Assembly: GCF_000934765.1 (NCBI RefSeq)
Contig: NZ_JYNN01000002.1
Location: 98,777-150,080 of the forward strand
Source of the DNA: Thiomicrospira microaerophila
Lineage (GTDB): Bacteria > Pseudomonadota > Gammaproteobacteria > Thiomicrospirales > Thiomicrospiraceae
DNA length: 51,304 nucleotides
Direction of reading: 5' to 3'
This document shows positions 43,013 through 51,304 of this stretch, piece after piece; positions within the stretch are counted from its first letter, which is position 1; the number at the start of each line of letters is the position of its first letter. The notes beneath the pieces are model-generated. The model saw only the letters and a list, made by a program, of their open reading frames with translations. It made no database searches and was not told the origin of the DNA. The position numbers and the translations under genes were made by a program.

Positions 43013-45741
43013 AACAACCGCTTTGGAACCCATTTTTTTTAGCCGGCGCTTATTTCTACCGAAAGCATAACTACGCATCTTGTATAAAATCACTAAACAC
43101 AGCGCTCAAGTTAACGAATAACAACCAAAGCATACTGTTCAAGCTAGGCATGGCACACACAAAGCTAGGAAATTGGCTAGATGCCTCCAAGATCTTTGAG
43201 CAAGCGTTGGCGCTCCCCAATCCGCACCCAAAAACAAAGAAACAATTAGAGGCGAGCAAGAAAAACATAAAAAGTGCGCTCAAACCCAATGGTATGACCT
43301 CAAGCATAGAACGATTTGGGGAAGGAGCATATCACCAATCAAAGGGGGACTGGAAACAAGCGCAACAAGCCTATGCCGAACAGCTCAACAAAACCCCCTG
43401 GGATGCAGAGCTGTGTTACCGACTCGGCATGGCGCACGACCGCTGTTACGAATGGTCACAAGCCCAAGAATATTATGAGTTGGCGCTTGCGCTTGATATC
43501 ACCCAAACCTATTGGCATTACCGTTTAGGCTTTGTGCTTGAGCGTCAAAATAAATTCGAACAAGCCGCTATCGCTTACGAATATGCCGCCAAAAATCGAG
43601 ATAAACACACGCCCTACTGGTTTTACCGCTGGGGTTACGTGCTTGAGCAAGCCGGAAAACATGACCAGGCCTGCCTAGCCTATTTACAAACACGAAACCA
43701 ACCCGAACTCGACAAACCTGAGCCGATTCTGGATGTTGAGTATAACCAAGAGCCTAGCGAAGCGCACAATGCATTAAATGCAACACAGGCTGACCAAGCT
43801 GAGCTAGCGCTGGCAGAGGCAAAAATATCACAACCTGAAACTATCGACCCGCTCGAAGAATACAAACAACACTTAACAAACCAATCCGTGATTGCACAGC
43901 ATTTGGAGCGAATCCTACAGCAAGACACCACCAACCCACAAACCTGGTACAAACTCGGCAACACCTATGAGCGGATGCAAAACTGGCCGAAAGCGGCGGA
44001 AGCCTACCAGTACGCGCTAGACCGCCAAAATGACCATACACCGGAATGGTATTATCGTTTGGGTTATGTATTAACTCAGCTAAAGAGTTATCAACTTGCA
44101 TGTATTTCTTTAAGACAATTGGAGGTGCTGCAGGAGTATTATGGTGTAGTAAATAAATCATTTAAGACAGAAGGTGTATTATTAGACACACACTATATTA
44201 ATTCACTTAACAGCACGCCCATTGAAAATATAGCATTATTTGAAAGTTTTGGAGGTGTAGGTTTGTCGTGCAACCCTTATGCAATTTTTAAAAAAATGAT
44301 TAAAGACAAATTCTTTAAAGACTGGCTTTTTGTTGTGATTGTAGAATCAACGTTAAATTTACCTAAAAATTTATTAAGTAATCGAAAAATCATTCCCGTA
44401 AAAAAGAACACATATCTCTATCGCTTATATTTAGCAAAATCTAAGGTTTTGATTAATAATGGGACCTTTCCTGTCTATTTTACAAAAAGGCAGGAGCAAC
44501 TTTTAATTAGTACATGGCATGGCACGCCATGGAAAACACTGGGTAATGATAACCCAATGCAAAATGGCAATACGGCACGTAATTTTATTCATTCAGACTA
44601 CTTGATATCGCCAAATGCACACACATCCAAAACACTTATCGAGCGTTATGGTATCAAAAGTTTATTTAGTGGTGAATTACTTGAAATAGGTTACCCAAGA
44701 ATTGATTTGATGATCAATGCAACAGAAGGGCTGAAAGAAAGAATAAGGAAAAGGCTAAGATTAAACCCAACAAAACCAGTAGTGCTATATGCACCAACAT
44801 ACCGCGGTTTTTGGGAAAGTCCGCAAATCGAAACGGATAACTTGATTCATTCCATCAAAAAAATTCAGTCAAATAATTACCAACTTGTTTTCAGAGGGCA
44901 TTACTTTACTGAAGAACAAATAAAAAAATTAGATATGGAAATAACTATAGCAGATCACTCAATAGATACTTGCGAACTGCTTTCTATCGTCGATATTCTT
45001 GTAACTGACTACTCAAGCATTTTGTTTGATTTTCTTGTCAAACAAAAACCTATATTCCTATTGACACAGGATATTGATGTGTATAAAGAGCAGAGAGGTT
45101 TGTATTTAGCCTTAGAAGAAGTACCTGGTTTTAATGTAAAAGACACAGACGCATTAAAGCCGCACCTAGAAAAAGCAATTAAATACCCAGAGCAATATAC
45201 AGGTAACCTTGAAAGTTTTATCAGAATTTTTTCGAGTAATGAAGATGGACAGGCAACCCAGAGGCTGCTTTTAAAAATCAAGTATTGGATTGAAAACGGT
45301 GTTCAATCTGAAAAGGAATTAAAGACAAAAGATCAAATTTTGATATACCCCGGTACAATTGAAACATTAGAGGATGTGAATAGATTGCAACAGGTAATTG
45401 AGAAAAAGCTGAGTCCTGATGCCCAGGCAACACTGATATTTGATAATACGCAACTTGTAAAAAATCAAGAGATAAGAAAAAATGTTGAGTCTATAAGAGG
45501 TGTTCTATCGTTTATAGAATACTCTGGAAAAATGGTTAATACGCCGGATGAAAAATGGTTGGTTTATAAGCATCTAAATGAAAATTTTAATCCAAGTGCT
45601 CAAGCAGAAAAGATGCTAAGTGAAATATATAAAAAAGAGTATCAAAGGATATTTGGTAGCCATACCTTTAAGGATTATATTGCCATTCAAGAAGAGGGCA
45701 TGTTCTGGAGTAATATGTTTAAAAACAAACAAGATAAATAG
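43009..45741 (+). CDS. TPR-CDP-glycerol glycerophosphotransferase
   Basis: A 910-residue protein. Residues ~1-385 are TPR repeats. A TagB/TagF-like glycerophosphotransferase domain follows (~400-760), with STWHGTPWKTLG (His about residue 503), EIGYPRIDLM, VLYAPTYRG and ILVTDYSSILFDFL (~662). These are the donor-binding and catalytic motifs of enzymes that transfer glycerol-phosphate from CDP-glycerol. The C-terminal ~140 residues have no recognisable domain. The TPR part contains the 714-bp cassette shared with the next gene (residues ~116-353). The glycosyltransferase half is much more AT-rich than the TPR cassette, suggesting that parts have different origins. Confidence 0.85.
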   Translation: MKQPLWNPFFLAGAYFYRKHNYASCIKSLNTALKLTNNNQSILFKLGMAHTKLGNWLDASKIFEQALALPNPHPKTKKQLEASKKNIKSALKPNGMTSSIERFGEGAYHQSKGDWKQAQQAYAEQLNKTPWDAELCYRLGMAHDRCYEWSQAQEYYELALALDITQTYWHYRLGFVLERQNKFEQAAIAYEYAAKNRDKHTPYWFYRWGYVLEQAGKHDQACLAYLQTRNQPELDKPEPILDVEYNQEPSEAHNALNATQADQAELALAEAKISQPETIDPLEEYKQHLTNQSVIAQHLERILQQDTTNPQTWYKLGNTYERMQNWPKAAEAYQYALDRQNDHTPEWYYRLGYVLTQLKSYQLACISLRQLEVLQEYYGVVNKSFKTEGVLLDTHYINSLNSTPIENIALFESFGGVGLSCNPYAIFKKMIKDKFFKDWLFVVIVESTLNLPKNLLSNRKIIPVKKNTYLYRLYLAKSKVLINNGTFPVYFTKRQEQLLISTWHGTPWKTLGNDNPMQNGNTARNFIHSDYLISPNAHTSKTLIERYGIKSLFSGELLEIGYPRIDLMINATEGLKERIRKRLRLNPTKPVVLYAPTYRGFWESPQIETDNLIHSIKKIQSNNYQLVFRGHYFTEEQIKKLDMEITIADHSIDTCELLSIVDILVTDYSSILFDFLVKQKPIFLLTQDIDVYKEQRGLYLALEEVPGFNVKDTDALKPHLEKAIKYPEQYTGNLESFIRIFSSNEDGQATQRLLLKIKYWIENGVQSEKELKTKDQILIYPGTIETLEDVNRLQQVIEKKLSPDAQATLIFDNTQLVKNQEIRKNVESIRGVLSFIEYSGKMVNTPDEKWLVYKHLNENFNPSAQAEKMLSEIYKKEYQRIFGSHTFKDYIAIQEEGMFWSNMFKNKQDK
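43356..44069 (+). repeat. 714-bp TPR cassette, copy 1
   Basis: Near-identical direct repeat of 48252-48965 (offset 4896). I count about eleven mismatches, or 98.5% identity, all in one frame with no gaps. It lies in the TPR part of the 910-residue transferase. Confidence 0.95.
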
Positions 45742-45789
45742 ATCTTCTATCGTTTAGATGAATAGTTTTAATTTTTAAAAAACGGATAA

Positions 45790-48700
45790 ATGCTTATGAT
45801 CAACTTTGTGCTTATGGATTCAAAAAACTATAGACTTGTTCAGAAAAATATACTTGATGCAATAAAGTTGCACCTGCCTGAGGGCAGTTATACGGAAAGC
45901 ATAAAAGAATATATTGAGGGTAGTACAAATTTTACATTATTTATCGAAAATGAAGCCGATATACTCATGTCTCATGGTGCGGCGGACAAAAACTACCATT
46001 TTAGAAAAGCGAGCGAAAATGGGGTCAAAGTAAACAAAAGAATTAACCATGAAAGAAAAAGAAAGCATCTCTTCGTTCCAGGAAACTGGCTAAAAAACAG
46101 AATAGTTAACTCTAAGGTGCTTAAATTTGACGAAACGACCGTACACGCTGTCGGTTGGCCACGCCTAGACTACCTAAAAGAAATAGCGAAAGCCCGGCCG
46201 CCCAAAAAGCAAAGCAATCCAAGAAAAACAATTCTATGGGCACCCACGCACGACTATGCCCGGCGCGGACCAGATGAAGTCTCATTATCTTCATACCCCG
46301 AATTCGAGCCTTTTTTAGAACAGCTAAAAAAAGACTATGACGTAGAGGTATCTCTACATCCTCGCAACCGAAAAGACAAAGCCCCAACCGACGAAAAACT
46401 GCTGCGTGCCGATATCGTCATAACCGATTTTGGCACCATGGTCTATGAAGCAATAGCCCTCGGAAAACAAGTAATATTCCCAGACTGGCTCATTGGCGAT
46501 CGAATACGTAAACACCTAAAACACTCCGCAGAATACCAAATCTACAAAAACAAATTCGGCCTACATGCCGAATCGTTTGAACACCTAAAACAACTCATCG
46601 AACAAAACACACCCATAAACCAAGAATCACAAGCGTTTTTCAATGACTACTTAAAAACAACCGAAGATACACAAAAAGAATTTAATAGTGCAAAATATAT
46701 TGCCAACCTATTGTTAGAGCTAGATAGCAAAAACGAAGCGCAAAAGGGCCCACTGCCAACCTTAGAGATGGCACCACGGCTCCTAGAAGAAGCGCGAGAT
46801 CCCGAGACTACAAGAACCCTGCAAATCCTAAAGAATAGCAACGCCCCTGGTTACAAAACGATCAATATAGTAACAACCCAAGACCCAAACTACCTGATTT
46901 TACAAGATCAGCTAATACAGCAGTTCGCCACTTACCTGCCAGAAGAAATAAAGTTAACCCAATCTATTGATTACCAAGAAGACGCACTCAACATCACCTT
47001 TTTTATCCAAAATCAAGCGGATATATTTATTGTCCCATTCTTAGCCGATCGCAACTACTGCTGGACAAAAAACAAACAAAAGCAACTTTACATCAACCAG
47101 TTCAAAACCGTACTTGTCCCGGGAGACTGGCTCAAAAACCGCTTCTTAAAAAGTCCAAGCATCACCCTAAAAAAAGAACAAATAATCATAGTTGGCTCTA
47201 TTCGTCTGGATGGTCTGCACTCAGTAGTCCAGTATAATCAAGAAAATAATAAAAAAATAAATAACCTAGCATGGTTGCCTGTGTATACCCAATGGAAAGA
47301 TAAATCTAAAACAAAAATGAGCAGCTATCCCGAGCTACAAACTGTACTAAAAAAACTGCCAGATGAAATAAAAGTACAGCAAGTCCCCCATCCAAGTGAT
47401 AGAAAAGACAAAACTCCTGTCCATGACCAACTCATGCAAGCCGATGCCATCATCACCGACTACAGCTCCACCCTCTACGAAGCATGGGCACTCAATAAAC
47501 CCGTCATCTTCCCAAGATGGCTACTGCAAGATAAAGTACTAGAAAAAGCACCAGGCAGTGCAGAAGGGCATATCTACCGTGAAAAGCTAGGTAGACATCC
47601 AGAATCAGAAGCCGAGTTTATAGAGCTCTTTAACCAAGACCTCATGCTATCCCCGAACGAGTTAGAATTTGCTCAGCACTGTATAAAAAATATTGACAAC
47701 CAATTTTCAACCCCCAAGGCCATTCAAGATTTTATAATAAAAATATGCGACAAAGGAAGAGCGGAGCGAATCACAACTCTCAAGCAAACCTTGTCTGAGA
47801 GCATACAACAAAAGCGTTGGGCACAGGCCGAAGCCGCAGTTAGCGAACTCATTCAATTAAATACTGACGAACCAGAGCTCTACAGCAAACTCGCACACAT
47901 GCTACGCAAACAAGGCAAATGGTGGCAAGAGGTTGAAGCGCTAAAAAAAGCCATCGAACTCAGCCCCCAATACCCAACCTGGCATTATCGCTTAGGCGAA
48001 GCGCTTGAAGCCATGAACCGCCACCAACAAGCGGCACAAGCTTATGGTCAAGCCATAGAGCTCAAACAAGGCAAAGCCGAAGCGCAATGGTATTATCGAC
48101 AGGGTTACTGCTATCAAACCCAAGGCCATGATGGCGCCCCCAACCTCAGCGCAGTTAAAAAAGCCTACGACCAGGCCATAGCCAAAGATAACAAGCTGAA
48201 TGCCAAACGCTTTGGCATTGGCGTTTTTCATCAAGTCAGAGGCCTATGGCCACAAGCGCAACAAGCCTATGCTAAACAGCTCAACAAAACCCCCTGGGAT
48301 GCAGAGCTGTGTTACCGACTCGGCATGGCGCACGACCGCTGTTACGAATGGTCACAAGCCCAAGAATATTATGAGTTGGCGCTTGCGCTTGATATCACCC
48401 AAACCTATTGGCATTACCGTTTAGGCTTTGTGCTTGAGCGTCAAAATAAATTTGAACAAGCCGCTATCGCTTACGAATATGCCGCCAAAAATCGAGATAA
48501 ACACACGCCCTACTGGTTTTACCGCTGGGGTTACGTGCTTGAGCAAGCTGGAAAACATGACCAGGCCTGCCTAGCCTATTTACAAACACGAAACCAACCC
48601 GAACTCGACAAGCCTGAGCCGATTCTGGATGTTGAGTATAACCAAGAGCCTAGCGAAGCGCACAATGCATTAAATGCAACACAGGCTGACCAAGCTGAGC

Positions 48701-50667
48701 TAGCGCTGGCAGAGGCAAAAATATCACAACCTGAAACTATCGACCCGCTCGAAGAATACAAACAACACTTAACAAACCAATCCGTGATTGCACAGCATTT
48801 GGAGCGAATCCTACAGCAAGACACCACCAACCCACAAACCTGGTACAAACTCGGCAACGCCTATGAGCGGATGCAAAACTGGCTGAAAGCGGCGGAAGCC
48901 TACCAGCACGCGCTAGACCGCCAAAATGACCATACACCGGATTGGTACTATCGTTTGGGGTATGTGCTCACGCAGGCGGAAAGTTATCAGGCGGCCTGTG
49001 AATCTTTTTCAAAAATAGACTACCTGCAAGGCTTTAACAAACGTATCACACGCGAATGTCCGGTTGAAATCATCAATCTAGAATTTAACGATAACATTTA
49101 CACGCTGACAGCAAGCTTCCAGAACAAAAGCAAACTTAATGAAGATGTGGCGGTTCAGTATTTTTATCTTAAACACCGTGAACGTATTGGTAATGAAGTC
49201 GATGAGCATCCATTAACAACGCGATGTGTACACAATGACAATATCGCTACCTACGAGTTCGAAATAAATGCAGCAGACCTCAATCTAGCCATGCACTATT
49301 GGGATCTATATATTCAACTAGAGGCGGTGGATAAAGTTTATGGTGATGTTTTAGTGCCTATCCAGCTAAATCGCTTCGCACCAGACATGCTAGAAAAAAT
49401 AGATACGAATCCGTGGGTGCTGGCGACTAGGGATGAAGACACTATCTTCCACCCTTATCGCACAGTCGGTGGCAGAAAAATGGCCTTTTTAAAACGCCCA
49501 AGAACCGAATATGATGACCCTATCTATACCCAGCGCGAACAGCAAGCATTAGCAGAGTATCAACAAGATAAACAAGCGTTAGATAATCGCCAGGCCTGGA
49601 TGATCTACGAAAAGTTCTCCAAAACTGCACAAGACAACGGCTTTTACTTCTTTAAATATGCAGTTAAGCAACGCCCGCATGTTTACTATGTTATCGAAAA
49701 AGATTCGCCTGATCGACAATACCTAAAAGACTATGAAGATAATGTAGTTGAGTTTATGTCGGTTGAGCATATGAAATTACTGCTGTCTTGTGAAAAAATT
49801 ATTTCCTCAGAAGGGCGGGGACATGGTTATGCTTGGCGTAGGATATCAGGCGACTATAAAACTGCATTATTAAATAAACAATACATTTTCTTGCAACATG
49901 GTGTGATTGGCCTTAAGCGTTTAGGAAACGACTTCTCAAAAACAAACAAAAACTTTGCTGCCAACAAGTTTGTTTGTTCAACACAAACAGAGAAAGAAAT
50001 TATCATGACCGAGTTTGGTTATAACGAAGAGGATATGATTTTATCAGGTTTGCCACGATGGGATGGCTTAACAGATACCTCAGACAAGCATAATGAACTG
50101 TTTTTAATGCCGACCTGGCGCAACTGGCTTGAGGATATGTCTGATGAAGATTTCTTGCAATCGGATTATTTCAAACACTACGCAGGTCTGTTATCTTCAC
50201 CAAAACTGAGTGAACTTCTGACGCAACACAACTTAGTTTTAAACTTTTACCTGCATCCGAAAGTTATAGTGCACCTAGATAAATTTAAAATAGATCACGA
50301 ACATATCAAAATAGTTGATTTTGGTGAATATACAATTAGAGAGTTATTACAGCGTGCCAAAGTATTAATCACGGATTACTCAAGTGTCGCTTGGGATTTT
50401 GTCTATATGGGTAAGCATGTTGTTTTTTACCATTTCGATTTAGAAAAATACGAAAAATACCAGGGTGCGTATATAGATTTGAGAAATAATATGCCAGGAA
50501 AAGTTGCTGTTGATCAAGCTTTTCTTGTAAATATCATAGAACAACAATTGAATAATATTGAAGATAGGTATATTCATGGCGATCGCATATCTATTAATGA
50601 CAACACAATCTTATTTGGCGAAGGGCTATCTGAACACATATACAATGAAATAAGCGAGAAAATATGA
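45790..50667 (+). CDS. Three-transferase-domain TPR capsule glycerophosphotransferase
   Basis: A 1625-residue cytoplasmic protein with four parts. Part 1 (~1-310) is a short glycerophosphotransferase-like domain with SHGAADKNYHF, VGWPRLDYL, ILWAPTHDY, SLHPRNRKD and ITDFGTMVYEA. Part 2 (~350-640) repeats this scheme but with VPFLADRNYCW and VGSIRLDGL, and keeps HPSDRKD and ITDYSSTLYEA. Part 3 (~655-1090) is TPR and carries the 714-bp cassette (~821-1058). Part 4 (~1100-1625) has a beta-rich linker and a full TagF-like domain with FLQHGVIGLKR, GLPRWDGL, FLMPTWRNW and LITDYSSVAWDF. It could polymerise the glycerol-phosphate chain with a TPR scaffold between catalytic units. The ribosome site is weak. 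The stop overlaps the next start by 4 bp. Confidence 0.85.
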   Translation: MLMINFVLMDSKNYRLVQKNILDAIKLHLPEGSYTESIKEYIEGSTNFTLFIENEADILMSHGAADKNYHFRKASENGVKVNKRINHERKRKHLFVPGNWLKNRIVNSKVLKFDETTVHAVGWPRLDYLKEIAKARPPKKQSNPRKTILWAPTHDYARRGPDEVSLSSYPEFEPFLEQLKKDYDVEVSLHPRNRKDKAPTDEKLLRADIVITDFGTMVYEAIALGKQVIFPDWLIGDRIRKHLKHSAEYQIYKNKFGLHAESFEHLKQLIEQNTPINQESQAFFNDYLKTTEDTQKEFNSAKYIANLLLELDSKNEAQKGPLPTLEMAPRLLEEARDPETTRTLQILKNSNAPGYKTINIVTTQDPNYLILQDQLIQQFATYLPEEIKLTQSIDYQEDALNITFFIQNQADIFIVPFLADRNYCWTKNKQKQLYINQFKTVLVPGDWLKNRFLKSPSITLKKEQIIIVGSIRLDGLHSVVQYNQENNKKINNLAWLPVYTQWKDKSKTKMSSYPELQTVLKKLPDEIKVQQVPHPSDRKDKTPVHDQLMQADAIITDYSSTLYEAWALNKPVIFPRWLLQDKVLEKAPGSAEGHIYREKLGRHPESEAEFIELFNQDLMLSPNELEFAQHCIKNIDNQFSTPKAIQDFIIKICDKGRAERITTLKQTLSESIQQKRWAQAEAAVSELIQLNTDEPELYSKLAHMLRKQGKWWQEVEALKKAIELSPQYPTWHYRLGEALEAMNRHQQAAQAYGQAIELKQGKAEAQWYYRQGYCYQTQGHDGAPNLSAVKKAYDQAIAKDNKLNAKRFGIGVFHQVRGLWPQAQQAYAKQLNKTPWDAELCYRLGMAHDRCYEWSQAQEYYELALALDITQTYWHYRLGFVLERQNKFEQAAIAYEYAAKNRDKHTPYWFYRWGYVLEQAGKHDQACLAYLQTRNQPELDKPEPILDVEYNQEPSEAHNALNATQADQAELALAEAKISQPETIDPLEEYKQHLTNQSVIAQHLERILQQDTTNPQTWYKLGNAYERMQNWLKAAEAYQHALDRQNDHTPDWYYRLGYVLTQAESYQAACESFSKIDYLQGFNKRITRECPVEIINLEFNDNIYTLTASFQNKSKLNEDVAVQYFYLKHRERIGNEVDEHPLTTRCVHNDNIATYEFEINAADLNLAMHYWDLYIQLEAVDKVYGDVLVPIQLNRFAPDMLEKIDTNPWVLATRDEDTIFHPYRTVGGRKMAFLKRPRTEYDDPIYTQREQQALAEYQQDKQALDNRQAWMIYEKFSKTAQDNGFYFFKYAVKQRPHVYYVIEKDSPDRQYLKDYEDNVVEFMSVEHMKLLLSCEKIISSEGRGHGYAWRRISGDYKTALLNKQYIFLQHGVIGLKRLGNDFSKTNKNFAANKFVCSTQTEKEIIMTEFGYNEEDMILSGLPRWDGLTDTSDKHNELFLMPTWRNWLEDMSDEDFLQSDYFKHYAGLLSSPKLSELLTQHNLVLNFYLHPKVIVHLDKFKIDHEHIKIVDFGEYTIRELLQRAKVLITDYSSVAWDFVYMGKHVVFYHFDLEKYEKYQGAYIDLRNNMPGKVAVDQAFLVNIIEQQLNNIEDRYIHGDRISINDNTILFGEGLSEHIYNEISEKI
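48252..48965 (+). repeat. 714-bp TPR cassette, copy 2
   Basis: The second copy of the TPR cassette, in the 1625-residue transferase. DNA on both sides diverges sharply from copy 1, so the boundaries are clear. Confidence 0.95.
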
Positions 50668-51233
50668 GAAAGATTAATTTTGTTTACCTTAAAGCATCAG
50701 ACAATTTAAGGGAGTTAGAAAAAGAGTTTTCAAATGGAATTTTCAAGGCATTAAGTCAAGAAAATGAAAGATGGGAGTTTAACGAAACAATTGGGAAGAA
50801 ATTAAAAAATCACATAAATGTTACCTTTTTTATACATAGAAGAGCAGATTTTTTTATGTCACATGGTGTGGCAGATAAAAATTATTTCTTCAAAAAAAAA
50901 GATGGTGTATATGCAGTAAATAAGTTTAAAAAACTGCTTGTCCCAGGTGAGTTTCTTAAAAGACGTATTTTGAATAATGAAAATTTACATTTTCGAGAAG
51001 AAGATATATCTGTTGTAGGTTGGCCAAGGCTTGATAAATTAATTCAGTTAAAAACTGATACTATGCCATTAGTACAGCACAAATCAAAAAAAAAGGTGCT
51101 GTGGGCACCTACACATAGTGGTAGGCAAGATTGTTCATCATACTATGGTCTTCAGCCGCATATTAAAAATTTAAGTAACGAGTTTGATTTTAGGGTAAGT
51201 CATCATCCTAATGATAGATCGGGGGAACATTAA
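50664..51233 (+). pseudogene. Truncated glycerophosphotransferase-like gene
   Basis: The 189-residue ORF matches part 1 of the preceding 1625-residue protein: INFVYLKASDN, SHGVADKNYFF, LVPGEFLKRRI, VGWPRLDKL and VLWAPTHSG. It stops after SHHPNDRSGEH, at the point where the homologue continues with RKDKAPTDEKLLRADIVITD. The catalytic TDFG segment is therefore missing. Loss of homology coincides with a GGGGGAACATTAAAAGGACA sequence that looks like the edge of an insertion, so truncation by insertion is likely. It overlaps the upstream stop by 4 bp. Confidence 0.75.
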
Positions 51234-51304
51234 AAGGACAGCCACTTTTAAATTGCAAAATCCATCCCATTTTCCTATAATTACACTCAAGTTAACCTTT
51301 TAAC
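51216..51304. mobile_element. Possible edge of an inserted element at the window end
   Basis: GGGGGAAC-ATTAAAAGGACAGCCACTTTTAA begins exactly where the transferase homology stops. GGACAGCCACTTTT resembles the palindromic ends seen around REP-associated tyrosine transposases. No transposase is in view because the window ends. Assignment rests on by-eye similarity only. Confidence 0.35.

Noticed and set aside
43841-44161. Antisense ORF, with a near-identical counterpart at 48737-48937
   Set aside because: Its duplication only reflects the 714-bp cassette on the coding strand. It lacks a start context and family.

Overview
The window looks like the chromosome of a gammaproteobacterium, most likely a free-living, flagellated, halotolerant member of the Thiomicrospira/Hydrogenovibrio/Piscirickettsiaceae type. 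That placement is an inference from gene content: Aer-like chemoreceptor, many c-di-GMP proteins, ectABC, hemA-prfA-prmC order, Gram-negative capsule export. No rRNA or other phylogenetic marker is present. Both ends fall in repeat or mobile-looking DNA, so the window may be a whole contig.

Layout. (1) 1-98: a (CCAG)n microsatellite, probably the 3' end of a truncated ORF, then a terminator. (2) 218-11679: signal transduction. A PAS histidine kinase is followed by a minus-strand operon of an OmpR-type regulator, a 7TMR-DISM pseudokinase and a 7TMR-DISM kinase, then an Aer-like chemoreceptor translationally coupled to a dCache-PAS-GGDEF-EAL protein. (3) 12314-15823: a SiaA/SiaB/SiaC-like phosphatase-kinase-antagonist partner-switch whose fourth gene encodes an HD-GYP protein instead of the expected GGDEF cyclase. 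(4) 15882-20850: an outer-membrane porin, a small phosphate-binding-like protein and a PhnD-like sensor with PAS, GGDEF, EAL and zinc-binding (CZB) domains. (5) 20936-28080: hemN, a 54-codon small ORF, a beta-barrel protein, a PD-(D/E)XK-like gene interrupted by a small transposon, and the minus-strand run hemA-prfA-prmC-moeB. (6) 28313-30534: ectoine synthesis operon ectABC. (7) 30619-33636: tRNA-Arg with a consensus promoter, an IS200/IS605-like end remnant, a YdjM-like membrane protein, gloA, ppnP and an M42-like peptidase. (8) 33854-35957: trpS and a WecA-like transferase. (9) 36467-51233: an ABC-transporter capsule locus (kpsD-M-T-E-like) followed by a glycerol-3-phosphate cytidylyltransferase, a LicD-like protein and giant TPR-linked CDP-glycerol glycerophosphotransferases. 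This predicts a poly(glycerol-phosphate), teichoic-acid-like capsule.

Non-autonomous mobile DNA is abundant. Family 1 has CAGGGCAAAC ends, an 89-bp palindromic core in four copies, and one copy with a perfect 10-bp target duplication. Family 2 has GGAGCCTGTCGGACTAAA ends and TA target duplication; removing one copy and one TA restores the reading frame of the nuclease-like gene exactly. A 14-bp palindrome, AACCAGGCCTGGTT, occurs four times within 7.3 kb in unrelated coding frames, which suggests a DNA-level iterated motif.

The most interesting systems are the SiaABC-like switch wired to HD-GYP, the kinase/pseudokinase 7TMR-DISM pair, and the modular capsule polymerases that share a 714-bp, roughly 98.5% identical TPR cassette.
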